Shown here one piece after another: positions 47,887 to 58,671 of a DNA stretch of 64,000 nucleotides. The translations under genes were made by a program, and so were the position numbers. The notes under the pieces were generated by a model. The model ran no database searches and had not been told where the DNA came from. It saw only the letters and a list, made by a program, of their open reading frames with translations. The stretch spans positions 6,189,796 to 6,253,795 of the forward strand of contig NC_063061.1 in assembly GCF_018812025.1 (NCBI RefSeq), written 5' to 3'. Numbering within the stretch: the first letter of the stretch is position 1; each line of letters starts with the position of its first letter. Origin of the DNA: Megalobrama amblycephala (taxonomy: Eukaryota; Chordata; Actinopteri; Cypriniformes; Xenocyprididae).

Positions 47887-48854
47887 AAAACTGTGACCTT
47901 TGTATAACAAAAAGTAAAAGAAAATGTTAAAAAAAAATCAACCTCTTGGACATAAAAGTGTTTGAAGTGGAAGAAAACTCAACCACACTATGGTTGATGA
48001 TCCATATATGCTTCTGAAGAATTGGAAGAAGACGATGACGGTGATGATCATCAGTCTGCTGAAACTGATTTCAGTTGCATTCACAAATAAAAAAGAAGCC
48101 ATCAGAAAATCTGGTCTCTTGTGCCCGCAGCCATGTTTCTTCTATTGCTTGACTGTAGAGCAATTTAGATTCAAATAACTACGCATACAGTGGTGTCAAA
48201 GGAGCACTGTCATTTCCATTGTCATTATCCCAGTGGTCTTTAATATCATAGCTGTCATTCTAATTCATTAAAGCATCTAATGGCGTTCGGACAGCCTGGA
48301 GCTCTCGCTAAAGTACCTTACTTTAATGAGATGACTGCAAAGATGTCTTGCATCCAACTCGAGGTTGGATAGAGGGTGAAGCTTAGAAGTAACTAGGAAA
48401 TTTGTCTCAATGACCTTCTTACTCTCTACATTCACTTGAAAGAGGTCTGTCAAGTTTTGCACCATTTTACCAGAGAAAGCACTTATATCAGAGGAGGCTC
48501 ATTCGACCCTTGGGTCTATGGGATTAGCAGGACTTTACTTGTACAAACATGGCTCCATTAGCTAATCATATGATAAATTTGTTCCTTAACTTTCAAACAC
48601 AGAGGCTGACTAATGCATATTCATTGTGAAACACGTGCATTTGGGGGATCTAAAATGACCATTTTGAGGCCATTATCACATTGTGATTGCCATTGCCATA
48701 GCCATAATTTAGAATTTTATAATCTGCTCATTTAAGATGTGCTCATTTAAAGCAAAAATGTGTATGTTTTTAATATTAGAATTAATTTAATAATTAATTA
48801 ATCGCACATTTTTCTGTAATTAATTGCAATTAATCACACCTAACATTAAAGTTT
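47887..48854. other. Non-coding, nothing recognised
   Basis: No gene or complete element supported. Confidence 0.4.
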
Positions 48855-48858
48855 TTAA

Positions 48859-49522
48859 AGGTCCCGTTCTTTGTGATCCCATGTTTCAAACTTTAGTTAG
48901 TGTGTAATGTTGTTGTTAGAGTATAAATAAAATCTGTAAAATTTTAAAGCTCAAAGCGAGATATTTTATTTAACAGAAGTCGCCTACATCGAACGGCCAG
49001 TTTGGACTACATCCCTCTACTTCCTTCTTTAATGACGTCACTAAAACAGTTTTTTGACTAACCTCCGCCCACAGGAATACACAAGAGTTGCGTTTGTAGA
49101 GTGTGTTTGTCGCCATGTCGTCGAAACGCTGTTATTTTCATCCCGCAGTCCAATCACCGGGTCTGATTCCGGCTCAAATTGATAGGGTAAAATTAAAGAC
49201 ATGTTTACAATAACACTGAGCGCGTGCATCTCCACGTTATGGTAAGAGGCGTGACCTTTCCGGGCAAGATGCGCTAAACTGCTGTCGAATCACAACACAG
49301 GAACCGCTGGCACAATCAGAACCCGTTATGTATTTCTGAAGGAGGGACTTCATAGAACAAGGAAGTCATCAGCCCGTTTTTATGACAGTGGAAACAGCGG
49401 TATACAGATAAGTAAATTGTGTGAAAAATACTGTGTTTTTTTACACGCGAAACATGAACACATGTTATATTGCACACTATAAACACAATCAAAGCTTCAA
49501 AAAACCACAATAAACGGGACCT
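48859..49522 (-). mobile_element. TTAA-target MITE, family copy B2 (inverted)
   Basis: AGGTCCCGTTCTTTGTG and AAACGGGACCT ends, TTAA at 48855-48858 and 49523-49526. 664 bp. Reverse complement of the 11654-12327 copy with only scattered differences. Confidence 0.8.
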
Positions 49523-49526
49523 TTAA

Positions 49527-49988
49527 TATTTTTATATTGTAGTAATTTCACATTTAACCTCCAAATGAATGTAGACAATACAAATACAGTGTATTTTAAA
49601 TATTTGATCAGGTAGGAAACATCCAGAATCAAAGCAGTTATCAAACACTTCACAGTCTTCACTGCATAATTTACATTAAAATGTAGATTTTTTTTTATTA
49701 TTATTATTACAGCTAAAAGAAGATTATTCAATTAAGAGCAGTCAGTGATTTGCTCTTTGTCTTTTGTTCTTTGATTAACATTAATGGCACACTTGTAGCA
49801 GGTTTATAGGTTGCTGTTACTTTAAGACCTGCCGATGCGGATCTGCATCCTATTTTCTCACAACTCTTTATGTTCATTAAAGACTTCTCTTATGAGAATA
49901 CTCGACAAAATGGGTATTTCTATTAGAACAGTAGGTAGCACAATTTGACAGTGAAAAATGCTACCTCGGATTGTGCTACCAGCATCAC
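49527..49988. other. Non-coding with a short hairpin
   Basis: GGTAGCACAAT at 49933 and ATTGTGCTACC ending at 49981 form an 11-bp inverted pair around about 27 bases. Nothing else recognised. Confidence 0.5.
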
Positions 49989-51068
49989 ATGAAGAGTTTG
50001 GTTCCAAAACACTATAAATCCATTTTGATTAATTTGAGTAAAAATGTGTTTTCTTTACCAAGAAAGTGGCAAGATGAAAACCACTACTTTCTGTTTCAAA
50101 CTTTGACATAGCATCTTTTGGTTATAAAAACATAAAAAAATAAAATCTAGATTTTGATTTTCAAAGGTTTATTATAAAAACTATATTATGTTTTCCCCAA
50201 AATGCAATAAATCCATGACACTTTTTTTTTTTTTTCAAAATGCAATTAATCCATCAATATAAAAGTTCTTTTTCATATTGAAAATACACAACAAAGTAAG
50301 TTCATTCACATATATGACAGCCTCTGAACTTTGTCAACACTAATGTTATATACAGGCATTTGACTAAAAATACATTCAGTCGTCGCTCCCAAAATGAATT
50401 CAACGAGTCATCTTGTTAATGTTATAAATGAATTATGTCTCTGTTTGTCATTACCGATTAAAGAGTTTCTGGCACCACTGCACGGTTAAAATAAACACAT
50501 TTGCCGAGTACATTGGTGTTAAAAACGGCTTTTAAAACTGTCCATGATTCAGTTTTGGGGATCGTGACAGAAGTTTGATGCTGTCGTGGAACAAGCAACA
50601 GCCGACATTTTTCCTCCTCCCGACTCGAGTGCCTCATCTTCTTAATCTCCTCACGTAAATGGTTACATTTCGATGACTTACGTTTCTTTCTCACCGCAGA
50701 AACCACCACAGGTTCACCAATGCCGTCAAAATTATTCATTTTTCTGTTTTTGTTGATCACAAAGTAAAAAATAGGTAAACTAGGAAGCCGGCTGTATTCA
50801 GAGCGCCACCAGTGCGTGGAATGGTGCGCTGTGATTGGTTGAGTGGATATATTGCGTTCTGCACAGAAGGGAGACTAGCGTTTGTCACGTTTTGGAAAGA
50901 AAGAGAAAAAACCGTGACAGAATAACACGACGGAAATCGCATTTGTGCAAAATTAATAAATTACTTTTCAATACCGACCAGATAGAATACTGATTTTGGC
51001 GGAAATTCTTTTTTTTTTTTTTTTTTTTTTAAATGCCGTTTATCGCGTTTTGGAACCAAACTCTTCAT
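49989..51068. mobile_element. TIR-bounded DNA element of unknown superfamily
   Basis: The left end reads ATGAAGAGTTTGGTTCCAAA and the right end is its inverse complement (TTTGGAACCAAACTCTTCAT), with similarity continuing about 10 bp further inwards (CACTATAAA against CGCGATAAA). A clear target duplication is not visible. The interior carries the unidentified 93-residue frame on the - strand, a T run at 51009-51030 and AT-rich DNA. The right end abuts a truncated TTAA-type MITE. Confidence 0.5.
50458..50739 (-). CDS. Unidentified 93-residue basic protein inside a TIR-bounded element
   Basis: I do not recognise this frame. The likely start is the Met of MNNFDGIGEPVVVSAV; a longer form begins seven codons upstream at 50760. 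It continues with a lysine- and arginine-rich stretch (RKKRKSSKCNHLREEIKKM), then RHSSREEEKCRLLLVP and a C-terminal part ending FNRAVVPETL. The basic patch could be a nuclear localisation or DNA-binding segment, but no known domain is evident. It lies within about 1.08 kb bounded by inverted copies of GAAGAGTTTGGTTCCAAAAC, with the frame starting near the right terminus as an element-encoded gene might. The length and non-repetitive composition distinguish it from chance frames nearby. It could still be fortuitous or a remnant of a longer gene. Confidence 0.3.
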   Translation of the reverse strand: MNNFDGIGEPVVVSAVRKKRKSSKCNHLREEIKKMRHSSREEEKCRLLLVPRQHQTSVTIPKTESWTVLKAVFNTNVLGKCVYFNRAVVPETL

Positions 51069-51381
51069 ATTCAGTGTCCAACTCTGGTTTGAACAATGTA
51101 AGGCTGAACACTGTTACTGACAATCCTCATTTTGGCTGCGTGAGATTCTCCAGCTTTGTTGTTGTTGAGCAACTGAAGCACGAGCTGTTAAAGCTCCGCC
51201 CTCTTCTGGAAAGGGGACACACACAAAAACGGCGTGGTTTTGCTCACATCCAAATAGAGACAAATTTGACAAGCTATGATAAATGATCTGTGGGGTATTT
51301 TGAGCTGAAACTTCACAGACACATTCTGGGGACACCAGAGACTTATAGTACATCTTGTTAAAGGGGCATTATAGGTCCCCT
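51069..51381 (+). mobile_element. TTAA-target MITE, 5'-truncated copy
   Basis: Joins directly to the TIR element on its left. It carries GCTGAACACTGTTACTGAC, AGCTCCGCCCTCTTCTGGAA and the copy C 3' section, ending ATTATAGGTCCCCT before TTAA (51382-51385). It links family copies A and C. Confidence 0.65.
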
Positions 51382-51391
51382 TTAAAAACAA

Positions 51392-51880
51392 AAGTAACTA
51401 GTTGCATTATTTAGTTACATTTTATGGAAAGTAATGCGTTACGTTACCTTTGCATTGCTTTTTCTCACCTGGGTTTGCTTGTTTGGTTTATAGCAACAAC
51501 AAAAAGTTCTATTTTTTGGCAAATATAAAGGTCTTTTCACACCAAAAGTGAAATGAGTAAGCCTCAGGCTGAAGGAAATGCACATTCATGCCTGTACAGT
51601 AGAGGGCGCAGCTCATGCAAACCTTTCAGGATTGCAGAAAAATAGGATGCAGGAGAAGAAAGTTCTATAGTAGAACTACAACAACCATCCCATCATGTTT
51701 ACACAGCGCACACCTCACTTCTGATTTCTCTCCACAAGAGGACCAGAGAGCTGTTATTCAATACATGGGAAAAAAAAAACCAAAGTAACTTGTGTTACTC
51801 TACTCATTACTTGTAAATAAAAGTAATCTGATTACGTAACTCAAGTTACTTTTAATTTATTACTTGTAATTCAGTTGAAA
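51392..51880 (-). mobile_element. MITE of the GTAATGCATTAC family, second copy
   Basis: Reverse-orientation relative of 21249-22067: AATGCGTTACGTTACC, AAGCCTCAGGCTGAAGGAAA, CTGTACAGTAGAGGGCGCAG, and TCTGATTACGTAACTCAAGT near the right end. Non-coding. Confidence 0.55.
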
Positions 51881-52204
51881 TAAGGGATGAAATAGCATAA
51901 GCATAAGTGAAAAATGAACAAAATAGATAGTAAAGATTACAAATAAACAATAAAATAAATAATAGTTTGGTTTACAGTGTCTGTCTGCGTCTGTATTCAC
52001 TAGTTCCTTTATTACTGATCATGTTATGAACCAGTTTCTGTTGATTAGCTTCCCCATGAGTTTAGTTCTGTTCTTGGTCTCGTATTGTCTTGTCTTATGC
52101 TGCCCTTGGTTACTCTTGTGATTTCTGGATTACTGTGTTTCGTTTGATTAAAAGACTGCTGCGAATCCCTTCTCCTGTTCATCCTTGCCTGAATGTCATA
52201 AGTT

Positions 52205-52604
52205 ACACTCTAAAAAATGCTGGTATAAAAACAACCCAAGTAGGGTTGAAAATGAAATTGTTTGCCCAATATGCTGGGCAGTTTTATTTATCTCAACTAT
52301 TGTTCAAAAATGACTATATGGCTGGCTTAAAATGAACCCAAAACAGGTTGGAACAACAATAATAATCAAAAGGTGAACGTTTATTATTAATAAGCAACTT
52401 AATAAATGTTAATTTCCAACATGCTTTGGGTTAATTTTAAGCAAGCAATACAGTAATTTTAAAACAATAGTTGAGTTAAATAAAACTACCCAGCAGGTTG
52501 GGTAAACATTTAACCCAACCGCTGAGTTAAAACAACCCAATCGCTTGGATTGTCCGTTTTCAACCCAACTTGGGTTGTTTTTAACCCAGCATTCTTTAGA
52601 GTGT
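52205..52604. mobile_element. Foldback MITE with ACACTCTAAAAAATGCTGG ends
   Basis: Right end CCAGCATTCTTTAGAGTGT is the inverse of the left end. The interior is dense in AACCCAA and TTGGGTT motifs. No target duplication recognised. Confidence 0.65.
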
Positions 52605-53879
52605 TGGCAAGCAATCTATTTTTTTTTTTTTTTTTAATAATGCCATGTTGTCCAAGTGATTTGCTAAAACCTAAAACAAAAGGATGTTTGCCATGATGTG
52701 GGAAATGACGTAACGTTGTTTCACCCGTTTCCCACACTTCCCCACTGGAATTTCCTCTCCAGAACATCAATGGACCATCCAAGTGAATGTCATGGAGCAT
52801 AAGCTTGTGAAATGTGTCCAGAACAGGGAGCCCATGTATTTTGGTCTTGTACTCTGACTACTACGTTTTGTAGATGACCACATACTATTCAGAAATGAAA
52901 ACAAACACAACCAGATTATTTCACTTTGAGTTTTGAGGCATAGACAGTATTATGAGGTTCTGCTTTAATGATGTAAAAAGTATCATAAAAAATATTTTAA
53001 CAACAGTTGTTTGCCCATTCAATCTTTTAATGCTGCATGTATTGTACAATTGCTTTCCAGGACCTTGTCCGTTGTCCTGAAGCCAAACTTCCTCAGCCGC
53101 GCGAACACGCTGCTGTCCACGGTCCTGAACTCACACTTCAGTCACAGACCTCAGCAAAGAAGACAATCACGGGCTGTCCAGCGCTAGTAGATCTGTAATA
53201 GCTTGGATTTATATTTATTGCGACACACGGAGGAGCACTAGTAAGGTTTTAATATTCTCAGATAAGGGTTCATTAGGATTCCTTGACCACTGCCAAGCAC
53301 GCATCTGAATCCACTCCACATTACACCCAGTAAACATATGATGTAAAGTCAGGGGGTGTTACTGATATGGCTTGTAATGCCTCATTAAACTAATCTTGTA
53401 AAGCGCAGCTGAACTGCTGCAGATAGTGCTGACGGCCCTTCACATCAACATTCCTCACGTTTCAGCGGGGACCATCAAAGAGCTAAATGGGGGTCGAGAA
53501 TGCCCACAGCACCATCGGGGCCCTCCTGTCCAGGAGATGCAACAGAGAAGCTCCTTTAAATGTGCCACCGAAACACCACTGCTCTGCATCACTGCTAGCA
53601 TGGTTGCCTAGCAACTAGACAGCAGATGCCTGCATCCCTCATCTACTGAGTAAAAATACATTGAAAAAAAAAAAAAAAAATCGCACCTCTTATCTCTGTT
53701 TGTGCGATACGCACAATGATTTTTATAATCGCATTTGATCGTTAATCTTGATATAATCGTTAATCGTGTGCACCGATTTCCAAATCTTATTAGTCCATCA
53801 TTATTCACTTTTCTTAGGCATTTCTGAGTTTGTGTTTTTGAGGGTGTGTTGGGCTGAAGAATGTGGAAAAGTGGGAGAA
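52605..53879. other. Non-coding, upstream flank of the beta-subunit gene
   Basis: T run at 52619-52635 and A run at 53663-53679. No exon or element supported. Confidence 0.4.
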
Positions 53880-54130
53880 ATGCGTGAAAATGCGCCGGGA
53901 TACTCTCGCAGCATTTTAATAGGTTGCAGCGCGCGAGCCGACAAGTACAGACATCATTCCTCCGCGAGACAAGCGCGTGGACAGACTGCCTTTCCTCTTT
54001 AGTTCGCTTTCGCTTTTATTTTTTTCAACAAACACCGGCATTTTATTCAGCACATCCAAGAGGGACCATGTCTTTTACTGTTCTTTTGAAATCCAAGCGT
54101 GTGCGTCGGAGATTTCTGTTCCAGTCTTGA
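53880..54130 (+). promoter_or_regulatory. Possible promoter region of the beta-subunit gene
   Basis: This stretch has clustered CpGs (for example GCAGCGCGCGAGCCGAC near 53926 and CCGCGAGACAAGCGCG near 53961) against AT-rich surroundings. It lies about 1 kb upstream of the start codon. No TATA box or transcription start can be placed. The call rests only on base composition and position. Confidence 0.3.
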
Positions 54131-55127
54131 TTATTTTTGTTCGGTTCCTGGAGGTGTTATTGCAATTGAAGTGTGTCATCATTTGCTCTGAACAAGAGCA
54201 GGAACATGGTCGGGGATTCAATCGAGAGATAAGGGGGCTTTTCCAGTAGGCTAGACAAAGCTTGGACATTTGCAAGCGTTTTATTGTGATACATACTGTT
54301 TTTTCACCCCTGCTTCTGCTTCATATAAGGTTGTACTATGGACTGACTACAAGCTCTGACATCTGCATCAGATATTCTCTGCTGCATTTCTTTAAATGTG
54401 CATCTTTTCTCCCCAGTGACTTTGAGAGGAATATCTCGACCATCAGCAGCAGGGGATGCAGATTTCATGTTTTTTTCCTCTTCGCCTCCAACCTTTATAG
54501 CTGAGGGGGGAAATAAATAAAAATATCACTTACTGTGGAGCACCCCCCTCTTTGAAGGAGCATCTCTGGAGCCATGGCTTGCCCACAGCTTTGGACCTGG
54601 AAATTGCGACGACAGGTGTAGAAGAAGATTGATTCTCTTCCATTTTTTATTTAGGTTTTTTATTTTTTTTTTATTTTCATCATCATATCTTTATTTTTTT
54701 CTCCATGGTTTGCCTGAAGAAGACTTTCCAGCACTTTCCCAGAAGTCCAGTCGAAGCTGAGAGAGATGTCTGATCTTCTGGTTTTGATCGAGGGGGTCTC
54801 TGACCTGCACGGATTTCCATAGCTGAAGAAAAAAAAAAAAGAAAAAAGAAAAAACAGCTGGGACCCATTAAAGATTTCTTTTCTTTTATTTCTTTTTTTA
54901 TTTCTTTCTTTTCTTTTTTATTTTCTTTTGCGGGGCCATCACAAATGTGTGCATTGGTGCTTTGATCTCAGTTTATTCATTTTGGCCTTTTTTTTCCCCC
55001 TCCCATCCCCTTTCTGTTGGATTCTTTTTGGGATTTGTTTTGTTTTTGTTTTGTTTTGTTTGTTTTTTACATCAGTTTGGAGCACAGGCGGTTGGATTAC
55101 TGAAACTGAATATACGGATTTGTGGAA
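54131..55127 (+). other. Likely 5' leader region with long T/C-rich tract
   Basis: The kilobase before the start codon is heavily pyrimidine-rich, especially 54641-54715, 54876-54931 and 54980-55070. A T-rich run ends in TTTTTTACATCAG at 55075, which has the form of a splice acceptor, so the coding exon may begin at 55076 with an upstream non-coding exon. Alternatively the whole tract may be transcribed leader. The sequence alone does not decide between these. Confidence 0.35.
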
Positions 55128-55207
55128 ATGTTGGGTCCTCAAGAAGACAAAATATGTGGAATTGTTTCTGCTCTGGCGGCTTTGTCCTTTGTCTGCTTTG
55201 CACAAAG
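55128..55207 (+). CDS. gabrb: GABA-A receptor beta subunit, exon 1 (signal peptide)
   Basis: This exon opens a subunit of the pentameric GABA-gated chloride channel of neuronal membranes. It encodes 26 residues plus two bases: MLGPQEDKICGI, then a hydrophobic stretch VSALAALSFVCFAQ. That reads as a secretory signal peptide, likely cut near CFA-QS. The layout matches beta-subunit exon 1 in other vertebrates, where a G-I/L-x-S core is followed by C-A-Q/H-S. The ATG is chosen because an in-frame TGA lies 21 bases upstream at 55107 and a G sits at -3. The exon ends AG|GTAAGA, a consensus donor. The split codon AG plus C from exon 2 gives the expected Ser of the AQS junction. The paralogue (beta1, 2, 3 or 4) is not settled. 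Signal-peptide sequence is poorly conserved, so the identity depends on exon 2. Confidence 0.82.
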
Positions 55208-55394
55208 GTAAGAAAATGCTAAATATTGTAAATTATCACTATTGGATTGGATTAATGAGCCCACTTATTGGTCAAATCCCAACAGACACTCAAATGATAC
55301 ACAGGCATATAGCGTACATGTTTCATTTCCTATGCCATTTTTTTTTTTTTACCTGAATAAACAGTCGAATTGTGTGTGTATGTGTGCAGTGTCT

Positions 55395-55397
<3 letters not shown>

Positions 55398-55438
<41 letters not shown>
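55398..55438. repeat. (GA)n microsatellite in intron 1
   Basis: About 20 uninterrupted GA units, 190 bp after exon 1. Confidence 0.95.
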
Positions 55439-55440
<2 letters not shown>

Positions 55441-55602
55441 CATATGTGTGAGAAACATGCTCGTATAGATTCTGTAGCGCATATAGGCCTGTTATTCAAA
55501 TCTAATGTATTTTTTCTTTAGAATCGGAATGTCTTTTGTTTGAGTCGATTACATATTATTCCACTTTGAAAAAAATAAATAAATAATAATTTTCCCGGGT
55601 AA

Positions 55603-55605
<3 letters not shown>

Positions 55606-55661
<56 letters not shown>
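55606..55661. repeat. (AT)n microsatellite in intron 1
   Basis: About 28 AT units. Confidence 0.95.
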
Positions 55662-56343
55662 CTCTACATCCACTTGGATTTAACAGTGACATCTCAGTAT
55701 TCTGACATCAATTAAAATCAGGTCATGACAGAGCTGTGTTTTGAATCACATTTAGGCAAAATGTTGTAGCAAACCTCACGTTTATGTCTTCCAACATCTG
55801 TAACCAATATATTTTTGATGCAATGGTCCACTGAGTGAAATCCACATTTACAAATGATCGGTGCTTTTCTTCTGATCCACCCCCACCCATACCACCATGT
55901 CGCTGGCGTTAGAAGAGATCCATCATCACTCAGCCAATAAGAATAAAAACGACGACGCCTATCAGTCAATAATGGTTAATGACATGTGTTCACTGCTGAT
56001 CATTGAGATGCGACGTGGCTTTGAAGCCTCTGAGGCCGAAGACGCTTATCTTTTCTCCATCTCACACTGTGTATGTGGAGCACCTGTAAGACAAATAACA
56101 AGCCTTATTATAATCATGTTAAACTTTGATGTCTTTATTCACGACATGTCGTGAATATTATGATTGAATCTCATTGAAATCAACAGCGGTGGCCTAAATC
56201 CCAATGCCTTCCATTTTGACGTTTGACTATTTTCGTTACAAGTTCAGTGTGTGCATGGCTGAGCTATGACATTTTCAAATGCATTAGTTTGGCTTTCATG
56301 TGCAAATTATTAGTTGTCAAAACACTAAGATATGCCTCTTAAA

Positions 56344-57187
56344 AGGGGTTTTGAACCTTTATAGATTCAGGAACCCTCCGCATTCAACCAGGGGCCCCCA
56401 ATACTTTCAGTTTATATGATTTATTTTTTCTTTTGTCAAATCAACTTCAATAATAAATGTGGTTCAGATAACATAATATTGCAAGTTTCTGTTAATTAAA
56501 CCAATCGCCTTCATTGTATTAACTCAAATTTTTAATTTCAAAGAACTCAGAGTTTTAAGGCAACCAACTTACTTTTTAAAGTTAAACCAACACTTATTTT
56601 TTACAGTGTAATAATTTCCACAAATAATATTAAAACATTATCAAACACCATTACACACATTGAGACAAAAATTTATAAAATATGTAGATTTTTTTTCTCT
56701 CTGTTTTTAAAGGTCACAACATTTATTCTTTTGTCAAATAAACTTAGATAATTCATGTGGTTCAGATAACATAATATTTTGAGTTTCCGTTGATTAAACC
56801 AATCGCCTTCATTGTATTAACTCAAATTATTAATTTCAATTAACTTACATTTTTAAGGCAACTTACTTTTTTTAAGTTACACAACAATTCTTTTTTACGG
56901 TCCTGCTGTGTAACATTCTAGACTGCATCGAAAACTATTTCATTTATTAATTATTTTTCATACAGCTTTAATGACCTTAGTACAGACTGTGTACAATATT
57001 TGCTCTTTTCAAAACGTGTCTGTCATACCACACAACTATCTGAAGGTAAAATTGTAAAAAGACTTTTAAACATTCATATTTTATCTTAAAATCTTGATGT
57101 TGATATAAAAAGGAATATGTTATGCGTCAACTACCCATCTGTTCACAGACCCTCAGGGGTCCCAGGACCCCGAGTTGAAAACCCTGG
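56344..57187. mobile_element. Eroded hAT-like element in intron 1
   Basis: Left GGGGTTTTGAACCTTTATAG and right ACCCCGAGTTGAAAACCCTG are imperfect inverse ends of a Charlie-like type. Contains two copies (56432-56613, 56732-56900) of the repeat also at 33350-33545. Non-coding. Confidence 0.5.
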
Positions 57188-57629
57188 CTGTAGAGTGCGT
57201 GTTTGAACCAGATAAACCCAGTCATACCAGTCGTCAAAGTTACATGTTGAACTGACATTATGACGTTTGAATGTTTTTGTTAATTTCAGCACCGTCGTAC
57301 TCAGTCAGTTTTAGAAATTACTGTTTAAGTCCAATGGAGCTTTCAGTAACACTTCATGCTCTGGAAAACAATGAATTATTCAATCACATAGATTTATGTT
57401 AATGATTATGTGGTGGTTATATTGATCTAAAGATAAGCCTCTTCGGATTGGCAATTAGGCCAAACGTTCAAGAATAAAAAATGTACAAAACGTCTGTCTG
57501 AATGAAAACAAAAGGCATTGCTGTAAAATAATCAAGGAGACGTGATTCAATTCAGTCAAATGAATGAACAAATTTGCTGTTTATTTGCTGAATTTTGACC
57601 AAAAGCGCTCTCAATTCTGTCTCCTGCAG

Positions 57630-57724
57630 CACCTCCACCGGAAGTACCGGAATATCTGTGGCCAAGACGACAGTGGACAAATTGCTGAAGGGGTATGACA
57701 TCCGTCTCCGGCCAGACTTCGGAG
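57630..57724 (+). CDS. gabrb: GABA-A receptor beta subunit, exon 2 (start of mature N-terminal domain)
   Basis: The exon follows a good acceptor (pyrimidine-rich CTGTCTCCTGCAG) and ends GGAG|GTACAC. Joined to exon 1 it reads [18 protein letters not shown], then [15 protein letters not shown]. The second segment is the hallmark start of the extracellular ligand-binding domain in GABA-A beta subunits. Alpha and gamma subunits have different residues here (GYDNRLRP or GYDNKLRP), and glycine receptors read GYDARIRP. The exon ends after the first base of a Gly codon, as expected for the family, and is 95 bp, one codon longer than the 92 bp I recall for mammals. TVDKLLKG is as in human beta3, whereas beta1 and beta2 have DR, but this is weak evidence for a paralogue. 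The usual NMS glycosylation sequon before this segment is absent. Exon 3 (VGMxIDIASIDMVSEVNM) was not found before 64000. Confidence 0.92.
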
Positions 57725-58086
57725 GTACACATGATCCTTTCTTAGAAACGTATTCTTATATCCTCACCAGGGAAGCCACTTATCTGGAGTCTAGTGATAA
57801 TCATTATCATTGGTGAATGCAGTACTGTATGTATATAGTCATGCTATATTTTACACATCTGATCATAAATCTCCTGTGTAGGAAGGTTTTCAGCACTTGC
57901 TACTGGTTTGTTTCTCATGATCTCATGTAAAGACCAAATATAAAGTGACTGTATGAAGGCAGACTTTTTCAAGAAACTGCTGAAACATTTCATGGTTTAA
58001 TAGCGTTAATCTCAAGGTTAGGCGGTATTGAGAGAAAACTAGGGGCTGTTTGAGATGTAAAGACACTTTGCACTCTTGTATCATTG

Positions 58087-58117
<31 letters not shown>

Positions 58118-58425
58118 TTGTGTGGGTACAGTTTTGACAAAAGGCTGAGCACACAGTTTTAGGTTGCAACTCATGGTCCATATTTCTGCACACGTTCACA
58201 TTGTTGAAGGACAATGGGATGCTTTTCGAACCACAAAGTCGTGGAAAATTTTGTTTCACCACAACTAGAACTGGCTTGTCCGGCTATTCATCACAAGCGT
58301 TCTGTTTGTCCCCTGATATTGCAAAGAGACTATAAATTTGCTACAGAATGTACTTTTCAATTCAGCTATTCAGCTTCCCTTCAGCAAATTGTTTTGTATT
58401 TCAGCAAAGACGCAAGTCTATTGTG

Positions 58426-58671
<246 letters not shown>

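Larger units (their letters stand above)
55208..57629 (+). other. GABA-A beta subunit intron 1
   Basis: The intron begins GTAAGA and ends CTCCTGCAG. It holds a (GA)n tract at 55398-55438, an (AT)n tract at 55606-55661, and an eroded hAT-like element at about 56344-57187. That element contains two related repeat copies (56432-56613 and 56732-56900). No additional coding exon is recognisable. Confidence 0.8.

Noticed and set aside
1..54000. A head-to-head GABA-A alpha-subunit gene upstream on the - strand, as in mammalian receptor clusters
   Set aside because: No alpha-type motifs (for example GYDNRLRP) were seen in this window. The partner may lie farther away or be absent.
54872..54926. Possible SINE or LINE poly(T) tail before the beta-subunit start
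   Set aside because: No tRNA-like head or element body adjoins it. It is part of a broader pyrimidine-rich leader.
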